DNA from: an uncultured Dyadobacter sp.
Lineage (GTDB): Bacteria > Bacteroidota > Bacteroidia > Cytophagales > Spirosomataceae
DNA: 5,064 bases
Direction of reading: 5' to 3'
Assembly (NCBI GenBank): GCA_946481035.1
Contig: CAMLNK010000406.1
Location: 1 to 5,064, forward strand
Shown here: in pieces, positions 1 through 5,064 of the stretch
Layout: each line of letters opens with the position of its first letter
Position numbering within the stretch: position 1 is the first letter of the stretch
Position numbers and translations under genes: made by a program
The notes under the pieces: model-generated
The model's input: the letters and a program-made list of their open reading frames with translations, nothing else
Told to the model about the DNA's origin: nothing
Databases searched by the model: none

Positions 1-962
1 CATCTGAAAAAAGGGCAAAACCAATAGGCACCGGAATAATAATAACACTGGTTATAAGCCTGTTTGTAATGTTACTCCTTGCGTATGTCATCCACTACGA
101 CGGGCCCGGCCACCAGACACCGCTCGCAAAAGGCCCGAAGCAACATCCTCTGTATGCGGACATTGCAGGGTATACATGGGGTTTATACTTGGTCGCTCCG
201 CTGCTGGCCGTCGCAGTAATGCGCTACATTATTAGATCCCGGACAAAAAATATGGCGCTGGAAATGGAACGGCTCCAACTCGAAAAGGCAAACCTAAACC
301 TCCAGACCCAAAGTTTACAACTTCAAAAGAATAATCTTAACCTCGAACTCAGTTTTCTGAAATCACAAATCAATCCGCATTTCCTGTTCAATACGCTCAA
401 CGCGATTTATACCAAAACAGTGGACGTCGACGACCAGGCTGCCGATCTTGTTCTTAAATTGTCCGATCTGATGCGGTACAGCCTGTACGAATCGAGCAAA
501 GAAAGTGTGGTATTGTCCAGGGAAATCAATTACATCGAAAACTACCTCGACCTGGAACGCGCCCGGTTCTCCGATAAGGTGACGATCGATTATCGATTGA
601 CCGGCAACCCCGAGGAATACCTCATCGCTCCGCTCCTGCTGGTTTCATTTGTCGAAAATGCATTCAAGCATGGCACGGCCAAAAGCAAATATGCCTCGTA
701 CGTAAACCTTTCGATCGTCCTGGATCAAAACACATTGTATTTCAAAATAAAAAACAATATTCCCCAGCATGCGCGGCAAAGCCCCCGGAGGAACAGAGAG
801 GAGAAAATAGGCGGATTTGGGTTAAGCAATACCACGAAACGACTCCAACTGCTCTACCCTGATAAACACAAGTTATCGGTGCAGCAGACCGAATCCGAGT
901 TCAGCGTCGATCTCGAACTTGACCTCGACCCGGCCAATGTCGTTCAATATTTCAAACCCTGA
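1..962 (+). CDS. LytS/YehU-type membrane sensor histidine kinase, 5' truncated by window edge
   Basis: C-terminal part of a sensor kinase of the His_kinase (PF06580) plus HATPase_c class, which autophosphorylates on histidine and usually signals to a LytTR regulator. The frame is open from base 3 and already encodes a hydrophobic helix (visible residues 8-28) that spans the ATG at 69, so that ATG is internal and the true start lies upstream. In order: helix 1, a short loop, helix 2 (about 57-77), a charged coiled coil (about 82-117), then the phosphoacceptor motif NPHFLFNTLN with His at codon 378-380. The N-box VENAFKHG has its ATP-binding Asn at 657-659, and the G-box GGFGLSNT starts at 810. 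All key residues are present, so the kinase looks active. No LytTR gene follows on this strand; its partner may lie upstream. The family is certain; the sensed signal is unknown. Confidence 0.93.
   Translation, partial: SEKRAKPIGTGIIITLVISLFVMLLLAYVIHYDGPGHQTPLAKGPKQHPLYADIAGYTWGLYLVAPLLAVAVMRYIIRSRTKNMALEMERLQLEKANLNLQTQSLQLQKNNLNLELSFLKSQINPHFLFNTLNAIYTKTVDVDDQAADLVLKLSDLMRYSLYESSKESVVLSREINYIENYLDLERARFSDKVTIDYRLTGNPEEYLIAPLLLVSFVENAFKHGTAKSKYASYVNLSIVLDQNTLYFKIKNNIPQHARQSPRRNREEKIGGFGLSNTTKRLQLLYPDKHKLSVQQTESEFSVDLELDLDPANVVQYFKP
273..356 (+). repeat. In-frame tandem 14-residue repeat in the kinase coiled coil
   Basis: Two consecutive 42-base units (273-314 and 315-356) encode LQLEKANLNLQTQS and LQLQKNNLNLELSF. 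The protein units match at about nine of 14 positions, while the DNA has drifted at many wobble bases. Fourteen residues is two heptads, so the repeat would extend the signalling helix between the membrane and the phosphoacceptor domain without changing its register. It may be an old duplication or simply selection for a regular Leu/Asn/Gln coiled coil. Confidence 0.55.
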
Positions 963-964
963 CG

Positions 965-999
965 ACGCTTCGTTTCGCACCTCGTATATGCGCGAGCGT
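965..999 (+). other. Imperfect GC-rich stem-loop after the kinase stop
   Basis: The right arm TGCGCGAGCGT (989-999) can pair with ACGCT, CG and CGCA on the left (965-969, 971-972, 976-979), with bulges of one and three bases on the left arm and a 9-base loop. It begins two bases after the kinase stop. It may stabilise or help terminate the kinase mRNA, but no T-run follows directly, so it is not a classical intrinsic terminator by itself. Confidence 0.3.
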
Positions 1000-1016
1000 G
1001 AGGCATGAGCGGCTAA

Positions 1017-1038
1017 AAAATCAGCTGCAAATGATTTT
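1017..1038 (+). terminator. Possible weak AT-rich terminator for the upstream kinase
   Basis: AAAATCA (1017-1023) and TGATTTT (1032-1038) form a perfect 7-base-pair inverted repeat around an 8-base loop. An A-run precedes it and a T-rich stretch follows to about 1049. The placement, about 55 bases after the kinase stop, suits a terminator. The stem has only one G:C pair, so this is a tentative call. Confidence 0.3.
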
Positions 1039-1124
1039 ACTTTTATTTTCAGAATTTCCTGTTGATATTGAAACACCTGTCGAATTACGGCACATAATTA
1101 TCCCTCAGCTATCCCACGATTTTG

Positions 1125-1131
1125 AAAGGAG
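1125..1131 (+). promoter_or_regulatory. Strong Shine-Dalgarno sequence before a 15-codon ORF
   Basis: AAAGGAG lies nine bases before the ATG at 1141. It is the best Shine-Dalgarno match that I noticed in the window, better than those in front of the five real genes. That contrast is the main reason to take the tiny downstream ORF seriously. Confidence 0.4.
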
Positions 1132-1133
1132 CA

Positions 1134-1153
1134 TTAATAAATGTTCTTATTAA
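1134..1153 (+). repeat. AT-rich inverted repeat (dyad) upstream of the NarL-type regulator
   Basis: TTAATAA (1134-1140) and TTATTAA (1147-1153) are perfect reverse complements separated by six bases. Flanking GAG (1129-1131) and CTC (1154-1156) can also pair if CA at 1132-1133 bulges out. In RNA this hairpin would place the ATG of the mini-ORF in its loop and cover part of the Shine-Dalgarno sequence. In DNA it could be a binding site for a dimeric regulator, possibly the NarL-type protein encoded 60 bases downstream. Both roles are inference. Confidence 0.4.
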
Positions 1154-1188
1154 CTCATTCATTATCCGGATTTACCAACACAAATTAG
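1141..1188 (+). CDS. Possible 15-codon leader peptide ORF
   Basis: The ORF encodes MFLLTHSLSGFTNTN and stops at TAG, 25 bases before the start of the response regulator gene. Support comes only from its well-spaced AAAGGAG site and its position in the leader of the next gene; a 15-codon ORF can easily arise by chance. The peptide has no run of one amino acid, which argues against classical amino-acid attenuation. If translated, it could affect expression of the regulator by ribosome positioning. It is not in frame with the regulator. Confidence 0.25.
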   Translation: MFLLTHSLSGFTNTN

Positions 1189-1213
1189 GTTTTTTGAATT
1201 TGAAAAAGTCCGG

Positions 1214-1852
1214 ATGAAAAACATCTTAATTGTCGAAGATTATCAGATTATCAGGCTTGCCACAAAAATACTTGTTCAGGATTTGTACAAGGCTGCTGTG
1301 GTGCGTGAAGCTGCGTCTTTTAGTGCCGCTTTATCCGAACTTGCCGTACATTCGCAGGATCTCATTATCCTGGATGTTCAAATTCCCGAGGGCCAGGGAT
1401 TTGAAATGATCGGCACTATGCGTGCCGTTCAGAAAAATGTTTGTATCCTAATCTTTTCCGCGATCGAAGAAAGGATTTACGGCATCCATTACCTGCGCTC
1501 GGGCGCGAACGGTTTCGTATCCAAAAATTCGGACACCGAGGAATTACGAAATGCTATTACTTCGGTGGCAGATACGGGCAGGTACGTGAGTCCGAGAATT
1601 AAATTTGAGTTATTAAACCAGCTCGACAAACATAACTACAAAGCCGACAATCCGCTGCTCGACCTTTCAGCACGCGAGATCACGATCATGGACATGCTCA
1701 TCGACGGTTTCTGGATCAAAGAAATCGCTTCGAGGCTGGACCTTACCGAAAGCTCGGTGAGTACCTACAAAGCACGGCTATTTGAAAAGCTTCACGTGAC
1801 CACGCTCATTGAATTGTTCCAGAAAGTGAGGCACTATAAGGATATGGATTGA
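1214..1852 (+). CDS. NarL/LuxR-type response regulator (REC plus HTH)
   Basis: Cytoplasmic two-component transcription factor of 212 residues, the usual length for the NarL/FixJ family. The receiver domain covers residues 1 to about 120, with the acidic pocket E8-D9, phosphoacceptor D54 (LIILDVQIPE), S82 at the switch position and K104. A linker of roughly 30 residues leads to a LuxR-type helix-turn-helix at about 150-206, with LSAREITIMDMLIDG, the IKEIASRLDLT turn and recognition helix SSVSTYKARLFEKL. The start at 1214 is chosen because the upstream frame has no ATG, GTG or TTG codon before a stop at 1151-1153. Only an A-rich stretch precedes it, with no clear Shine-Dalgarno. Regulators of this type normally pair with HisKA_3 kinases; both kinases here are LytS-type, so it looks like an orphan. 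The target genes cannot be told from the sequence. Confidence 0.93.
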   Translation: MKNILIVEDYQIIRLATKILVQDLYKAAVVREAASFSAALSELAVHSQDLIILDVQIPEGQGFEMIGTMRAVQKNVCILIFSAIEERIYGIHYLRSGANGFVSKNSDTEELRNAITSVADTGRYVSPRIKFELLNQLDKHNYKADNPLLDLSAREITIMDMLIDGFWIKEIASRLDLTESSVSTYKARLFEKLHVTTLIELFQKVRHYKDMD

Positions 1853-1859
1853 AGTCTTT

Positions 1860-2585
1860 TCAGATCCAACGGGCAAGCAACGTTTTGAATGCATCCTTAT
1901 AAAGCTCGCCTACCGGAATTTCGACAGCACCGAGCTGCACGGAGTTCTTGCTAACCGAATCGACTTTGCCCACTGCCACGATAAAAGAACGGTGAACGCG
2001 CAAAAAACGGGTTTGCGGCAGCTTTTCTTCAATGGATTTCAAGCTGCTCAGCGTCACTACCGGGTTCAGCGGGGGCATTAAATGGATCTTGACATAATCT
2101 TTCACAGACTCAACGTGCGTGATCGCGTCAAAATCAACCCTGATATGTTTGTAATCCGCTTTGACAAACATATAGTTTTCCGACACCTCTCCCACCCCGT
2201 TGTCTTGCAAAACTTCAAAATACTTTTTCGCTTTCGAAGCCGCCCGCAGGAATTCGTCATAGCCGAAAGGTTTCAGAAGATAATCCAATGCATCCACCTT
2301 GTACCCTTCCACGGCAAACTGGTTGTAGGCCGTCGTGAAAACGATGCGCGTTTGCACCGAGGCTCCCGACTGGCTGATTACCCGCGCCAGTTCCATGCCA
2401 TTGAGATCGGGCATTTGAATGTCCAGGAAAATCAGGTGAATCGTCTGCTCGTGCAGCGCCTGCAATACCTGAACGGCATTCCCAAACCGGCCCTTCAATT
2501 CCAGAAACGGCGTTTGTTCCACGAATGCGCTGATAAGGTTCAGCGCCAGGGGCTCGTCATCGACGGTAATGCAGTTCAGTTTCAT
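1860..2585 (-). CDS. LytTR-family response regulator (LytR/AlgR type)
   Basis: DNA-binding partner of the LytS-type kinase encoded just upstream on the same strand; 241 residues, typical for the family. The receiver domain (about 4-120) shows the acidic pair D9-D10, phosphoacceptor D55 in LIFLDIQMPDLNG, T84/T85 and K105 followed by the conserved proline (LLKPF). The LytTR domain spans about 138-238: YMFVKADYKHIRV, then ITHVESVKDYVKIH, then LPQTRFLRVHRSFIV, all characteristic of the beta-rich DNA-binding fold. Its ATG (2585-2583) overlaps the kinase TGA (2584-2582) as ATGA, so translation is probably coupled. Such proteins bind paired direct repeats upstream of their targets. The gene converges on the NarL-type gene with only seven bases between the stops and no visible terminator. 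Confidence 0.95.
   Translation of the reverse strand: MKLNCITVDDEPLALNLISAFVEQTPFLELKGRFGNAVQVLQALHEQTIHLIFLDIQMPDLNGMELARVISQSGASVQTRIVFTTAYNQFAVEGYKVDALDYLLKPFGYDEFLRAASKAKKYFEVLQDNGVGEVSENYMFVKADYKHIRVDFDAITHVESVKDYVKIHLMPPLNPVVTLSSLKSIEEKLPQTRFLRVHRSFIVAVGKVDSVSKNSVQLGAVEIPVGELYKDAFKTLLARWI
2582..2585 (-). other. ATGA stop/start overlap coupling kinase to regulator
   Basis: On the minus strand the four bases ATGA carry both the start of the LytTR regulator and the stop of the kinase. This common arrangement suggests that terminating ribosomes reinitiate on the regulator, which keeps the two proteins in a fixed ratio. Confidence 0.9.
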
Positions 2586-3655
2586 ACGGTTTCGACGATT
2601 TTCTCGTGGTCGAGCTGCAATGTCAGCAAAACTTCATAAGTTCTTTCGTCCGGGTCCTCGCGGGTTGCGAGCGTGTGCCTGCCCGCGTATAGGAGATCCA
2701 GCCGCTTGCGCGTATTCGCGAGGCCAATCCCGCCCTGGTCGAGCTGGTAGCCATCTTTTTCGTGTGCTATATGGTTAAAAACGCGAAGTGACAGCGAACT
2801 GTCGCCCACTTTCAGGTCTACCACGATCCGTGAATGCTGCATGGCGCTCGACCCGTGTTTGAATGCATTTTCGACAAACGGCAGCAGCAGCATCGGCGCG
2901 ATCCGGTAATCCCCGCCCGCGGCCGGCTCGTTGAATTCCAGCGTGGTACATTCGTGCAGGCGGAGGGCCATCAGCGCAATATAGTCTTTGAGGAACGAAA
3001 GTTCCTGTCGCAGCGGTACCGAATCGCTCAGCGTGTCGTACAGGACGTAGCGCATCATGCGCGAGAGTTTCAGGATTGCCTCGCGTGACACCGGAATGTC
3101 GGAGTACGTGAGCGAGTAAATGTTATTGAGTGTATTGAAAAAGAAATGCGGGTTGATCTGCGCCTTTAAGAAGGAGAGCTCGGAGGCAATATGCTGCTTT
3201 TCGATCCGCTCGCGCGTTTGGGCATCGGCCTGCCAGCGCCGTGCCATGGCCAGGCTTGTACTTATTACCATCACGAGGATCATGATCATAAACAGGTGAA
3301 AATCGAGCCGGAATGGGTTCTTGGGCGCTTTGTTCATGATCTTCGACATATCATCCAGCACATCGAGCTTCAACTCGATCACCCGTGCGATCACCATGAA
3401 GCAGGTTACCACAACCACCAGCCACACCCCGAAAAACGCTTTGCCGTTACGGTCGAAAAGGAGCTTTGGGGCAACGTATAATGCATTGGTATAAAATGCC
3501 GCGACCATAATGAGCAGATTCAACGCCTGCTTGATCCAGAAATTGGCAGGAACGGTTACGTTCCACGTCAGCGGAGGGTAAAAAAGAAGGATAAATCCCA
3601 GCAGTGACCAGATGGTCACGTGTGTGAGAACTGTGAAACTGTGTCTGGATCCCAT
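2582..3655 (-). CDS. LytS/YehU-type sensor histidine kinase with four membrane helices
   Basis: Membrane sensor of 357 residues that starts a two-gene operon with the LytTR regulator. Four hydrophobic segments are visible at about 10-29, 43-63, 73-93 and 119-138, leaving only short loops and no sizeable extracytoplasmic sensor domain; the signal may therefore be sensed within or near the membrane. A short linker helix (139-158) leads to the His_kinase domain with ELSFLKAQINPHFFFNTLNN, H170 being the phosphoacceptor. The N-box is LLLPFVENAFKHG with N263, and the G-box is GGIGLANTRKRL at 308-319. The residue after PHF is Phe rather than the more usual Leu, a conservative change. The ATG at 3655 has only a weak GAG-containing sequence upstream. 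The signal is unknown; family and operon partner are clear. Confidence 0.95.
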   Translation of the reverse strand: MGSRHSFTVLTHVTIWSLLGFILLFYPPLTWNVTVPANFWIKQALNLLIMVAAFYTNALYVAPKLLFDRNGKAFFGVWLVVVVTCFMVIARVIELKLDVLDDMSKIMNKAPKNPFRLDFHLFMIMILVMVISTSLAMARRWQADAQTRERIEKQHIASELSFLKAQINPHFFFNTLNNIYSLTYSDIPVSREAILKLSRMMRYVLYDTLSDSVPLRQELSFLKDYIALMALRLHECTTLEFNEPAAGGDYRIAPMLLLPFVENAFKHGSSAMQHSRIVVDLKVGDSSLSLRVFNHIAHEKDGYQLDQGGIGLANTRKRLDLLYAGRHTLATREDPDERTYEVLLTLQLDHEKIVETV

Positions 3656-3680
3656 GGGAGTTGCTCGGCGTGTTACTTCA

Positions 3681-3711
3681 CAAGTTCAGATCAATTGGTA
3701 AAAACCACAAA
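3681..3711 (-). promoter_or_regulatory. Possible Bacteroidota-type promoter for the kinase/LytTR operon
   Basis: Read on the minus strand, TTTG (3711-3708) is followed after 19 bases by TGAACTTG (3688-3681). The known Bacteroidota consensus is TTTG, about 19-21 bases, then TAnnTTTG; the -33 element matches fully and the -7 element matches four of six fixed bases. It would put the transcription start roughly 20 bases before the kinase ATG. Spacing and position are good, but the match is imperfect. Confidence 0.3.
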
Positions 3712-3881
3712 CAAAATCGATGGAAAGCGGATTTCACTAGGCCAATCCGGCAGTTTTGTCCGCGAACCCTTATTAGCCTGATGCGCACCCGCCCTGTGAT
3801 CGAAAAATGTTTTAAGAGATAAATTAACGGCTTCCGCGGACGACTTCTGCCTTTCTGTCCGGACCCGCTTTCCGGCACGCC

Positions 3882-3899
3882 TATTCTTTTTAATTTAAC
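3882..3899 (+). promoter_or_regulatory. AT-rich tract, possible -7 region of the GntR gene promoter
   Basis: TATTCTTTTTAATTTAAC is the most AT-rich stretch directly before the GntR gene and lies in a GC-rich surrounding. It resembles a Bacteroidota -7 element only loosely, and no TTTG stands at the expected distance upstream. The call rests mainly on its position about 40 bases before the preferred start. Confidence 0.22.
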
Positions 3900-3902
3900 C
3901 TT

Positions 3903-3929
3903 CCGGGAAATGCGCATATGTCCTCCCGG
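3903..3929. promoter_or_regulatory. GC-rich inverted repeat before the GntR gene, candidate operator or leader hairpin
   Basis: CCGGGA (3903-3908) and TCCCGG (3924-3929) are perfect reverse complements 15 bases apart; the spacer holds the small palindromes TGCGCA (3911-3916) and CATATG (3915-3920). The repeat ends ten bases before the preferred start codon at 3940 and follows the AT-rich tract. GntR-type repressors bind as dimers to inverted repeats and often control their own genes, so an autoregulatory operator is plausible. In RNA it would be a six-pair hairpin that covers the alternative ATG at 3910. Confidence 0.4.
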
Positions 3930-3939
3930 GCCTGATAGT

Positions 3940-4974
3940 ATGAGAAAGATCAACTTCGAAAACCATTTTACCGTCGACCGGGATTCGTCCGAACCGGTTT
4001 ACCAGCAACTCGTGGAAGCAGTGCTTTACGCGACCAAGACGGGCCTCATGGACCGAGGCGACCGTCTGCCCTCCATTAACGAACTCAGCCGCCTCTATGC
4101 AGTATCCCGAAGCACCATCGAAAAAAGTTACAACAACCTGCGCGACATGGGTATTCTGGCCTCGCAGCATGGGAAAAGTTATTATATCAACCGCCTCGAC
4201 CCGGCACCAGAGCTGAAAGTACTGGTACTTTTCAATCAGCTCAACGAATACAGCAAAACAGTTTACGACGCATTAACAGAGCGCATCGCGCAAAAAGCGG
4301 AGATCGATTTCCATATATATCACAACAGCGCCGCCCATTTCAGGACGCTCGTCAGGCGAAAGCAGTCATCCTATTCCCACATTGTCGTGATCCCCCACTT
4401 CCTCGACGACCCCGAAAGCGGTTACCAGACCATCGAACGCCTGCCGAAAGACAAGCTGATCATTCTCGACAAGGAAGTACCCGGCCTTACCGATTGCTTC
4501 GGATCTGTTTTCGAACATTTCAGCAGGAATATCGATCAGGCTGTTCAGGAACTGGCCCCGGGGCTGCGTAAGTACCAATGTGTTAACCTCATTTTTCCCA
4601 CACATACATATTACCCCGGCACGCTCCCGGATGCGTTCGCACGCGCCTGTGCGAAGCGTAACCTCGTCTGCCGCGTCTCCACCGACCTCACCAAAGCCAT
4701 GGTCCGCGAAGGGGAAGCATTCTTCGTCCTTTCCGACGAGCACCTGATGTTCCTCGTCCGCGAGATCATCAACAGCACCGATCTGGTATCGGGGCGGCAT
4801 GTAGGCATCGTTTCCTACCAGGATAATGATGCTAAAAAAGCCATGCTGAACGGCATTACCACCATCTCCTCGGACTTAAAGGCCATGGGTAAATCGGCGG
4901 CGGATATGATCCTGACAGGCGTGAGCCGGCATATCACAAACCCGTTTTCGGTAATTCAGCGCCGTTCGTTGTAG
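3940..4974 (+). CDS. GntR-family regulator with LacI-like ligand-binding domain
   Basis: Transcription factor of 344 residues from the ATG at 3940. The N-terminal winged helix-turn-helix of GntR type spans about 16-85: EPVYQQLVEAVLYA, the signature DRLPSINELSRLYAVSRSTI, the following KSYNNLRDMGIL, and wing GKSYYINR. The rest (about 92-340) reads as a periplasmic-binding-protein-like sensor with alternating strands and helices (LKVLVLFNQLN, HIVVIPHFLDD, KLIILDKEVPG, CVNLIFPTHTYYPG, HVGIVSYQDND), and closes with the GKSAADMIL helix typical of LacI-type effector domains. Bacillus AraR shows the same fusion and binds a sugar, so a carbohydrate-responsive repressor is likely; the ligand is unknown. 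An in-frame ATG at 3910 would add ten residues (MRICPPGPDS) unlike the family N-terminus and lies in an inverted repeat, so 3940 is preferred. It is transcribed away from the kinase operon; targets probably lie downstream. Confidence 0.9.
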   Translation: MRKINFENHFTVDRDSSEPVYQQLVEAVLYATKTGLMDRGDRLPSINELSRLYAVSRSTIEKSYNNLRDMGILASQHGKSYYINRLDPAPELKVLVLFNQLNEYSKTVYDALTERIAQKAEIDFHIYHNSAAHFRTLVRRKQSSYSHIVVIPHFLDDPESGYQTIERLPKDKLIILDKEVPGLTDCFGSVFEHFSRNIDQAVQELAPGLRKYQCVNLIFPTHTYYPGTLPDAFARACAKRNLVCRVSTDLTKAMVREGEAFFVLSDEHLMFLVREIINSTDLVSGRHVGIVSYQDNDAKKAMLNGITTISSDLKAMGKSAADMILTGVSRHITNPFSVIQRRSL

Positions 4975-4996
4975 GAGACTTACCGGCGAATAATAA

Positions 4997-5047
4997 ATCA
5001 GGTTTCATCAGGTGTCTTTGTGTATGCGATTGGTTACATTTATGCGA
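4997..5047. repeat. Two pairs of 7-base direct repeats after the GntR gene
   Basis: ATCAGGT occurs at 4997-5003 and 5007-5013, a ten-base period that puts both copies on one face of the helix. TATGCGA occurs at 5023-5029 and 5041-5047. They lie in the noncoding 90 bases that follow the GntR stop and run to the window end, where the control region of a next gene may begin. No hairpin with a T-run is visible here. The repeats are short enough to arise by chance. Confidence 0.3.
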
Positions 5048-5064
5048 CAATCCAACTTCACATC

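Noticed and set aside
69..71. ATG at 69 as the start of the first kinase
   Set aside because: The frame is open to the window edge and the codons before 69 encode the first half of the same membrane helix, so this Met is internal.
873..1076. 67-codon minus-strand ORF over the end of the first kinase
   Set aside because: Its C-terminal portion is the complement of the kinase coding sequence, and it has no family resemblance or convincing ribosome binding site.
1171..1194. TAGGTTTT near 1187 as a -7 promoter element for the NarL-type gene
   Set aside because: The last base differs from consensus and no TTTG lies at the required spacing; only a TTTA about 11 bases upstream is present.
2082..2639. 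185-codon plus-strand ORF opposite the LytTR gene
   Set aside because: It is antisense to a fully recognisable gene, is rich in His, Arg and Gln as expected of a shadow frame, and shows no domain.
3833..3864. Short palindromes TCCGCGGA (3833-3840) and GTCCGGAC (3857-3864) as operators
   Set aside because: Eight-base self-complementary words are expected by chance in GC-rich sequence, and nothing ties these to a known regulator.
3678..3953. 91-codon minus-strand ORF across the divergent intergenic region
   Set aside because: It runs into the GntR coding start, has a very basic and irregular composition with no recognisable motif, and would occupy the likely promoters of both neighbours.
4366..4808. 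Minus-strand ORFs of 144 and 65 codons inside the GntR gene
   Set aside because: Both lie wholly within the sensor-domain coding region and show shadow-frame composition.
4949..4985. CGGTAA/TTACCG pair around the GntR stop as a terminator
   Set aside because: The stem has only six pairs around a 25-base loop and no T-run follows.

Overview
The window reads as chromosomal DNA from a Bacteroidota bacterium. The pairing of a LytS-type kinase with a LytTR regulator, the weak A-rich or absent Shine-Dalgarno sequences, and a GntR regulator fused to a LacI-like sensor domain all fit. Codon use and protein style suggest Cytophagales, possibly near Dyadobacter or Spirosoma; this genus-level guess is inference from memory, not a search. 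The window is entirely regulatory: five protein genes, all signal transduction or transcription control. No RNA gene, insertion sequence, CRISPR array or phage gene is visible.

Layout. (1) 1-962, plus strand: the 3' part of a membrane histidine kinase of the LytS/YehU type (His_kinase plus HATPase domains), whose start lies before the window. (2) 963-1213: a 251-base gap with two possible stem-loops after the kinase stop, then a possible 15-codon leader ORF with a good ribosome binding site inside an AT-rich dyad. (3) 1214-1852, plus strand: a NarL/LuxR-type response regulator. (4) 2585-1860, minus strand: a LytTR response regulator, convergent with gene 3 and only 7 bases from it. (5) 3655-2582, minus strand: a second LytS-type kinase whose stop overlaps the LytTR start by 4 bases, so 5 then 4 form one translationally coupled two-component operon. 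(6) 3656-3939: a divergent intergenic region holding a possible minus-strand promoter and a GC-rich inverted repeat. (7) 3940-4974, plus strand: a GntR-type repressor with a sugar-binding-protein-like sensor domain. (8) 4975-5064: 90 bases of noncoding sequence with short direct repeats.

How they work together. The clear unit is the 3655-1860 kinase/regulator pair: a four-helix membrane sensor that passes phosphate to a LytTR DNA-binding partner. The first kinase belongs to the same family, but its cognate regulator is not in the window. The NarL-type regulator has no HisKA_3-type kinase beside it and looks like an orphan. The GntR/LacI-like protein probably controls a carbohydrate operon beyond position 5064. 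I see no convincing undescribed system. The most distinctive signals are the leader-ORF/dyad arrangement before the NarL-type gene and the inverted repeat just before the GntR start.
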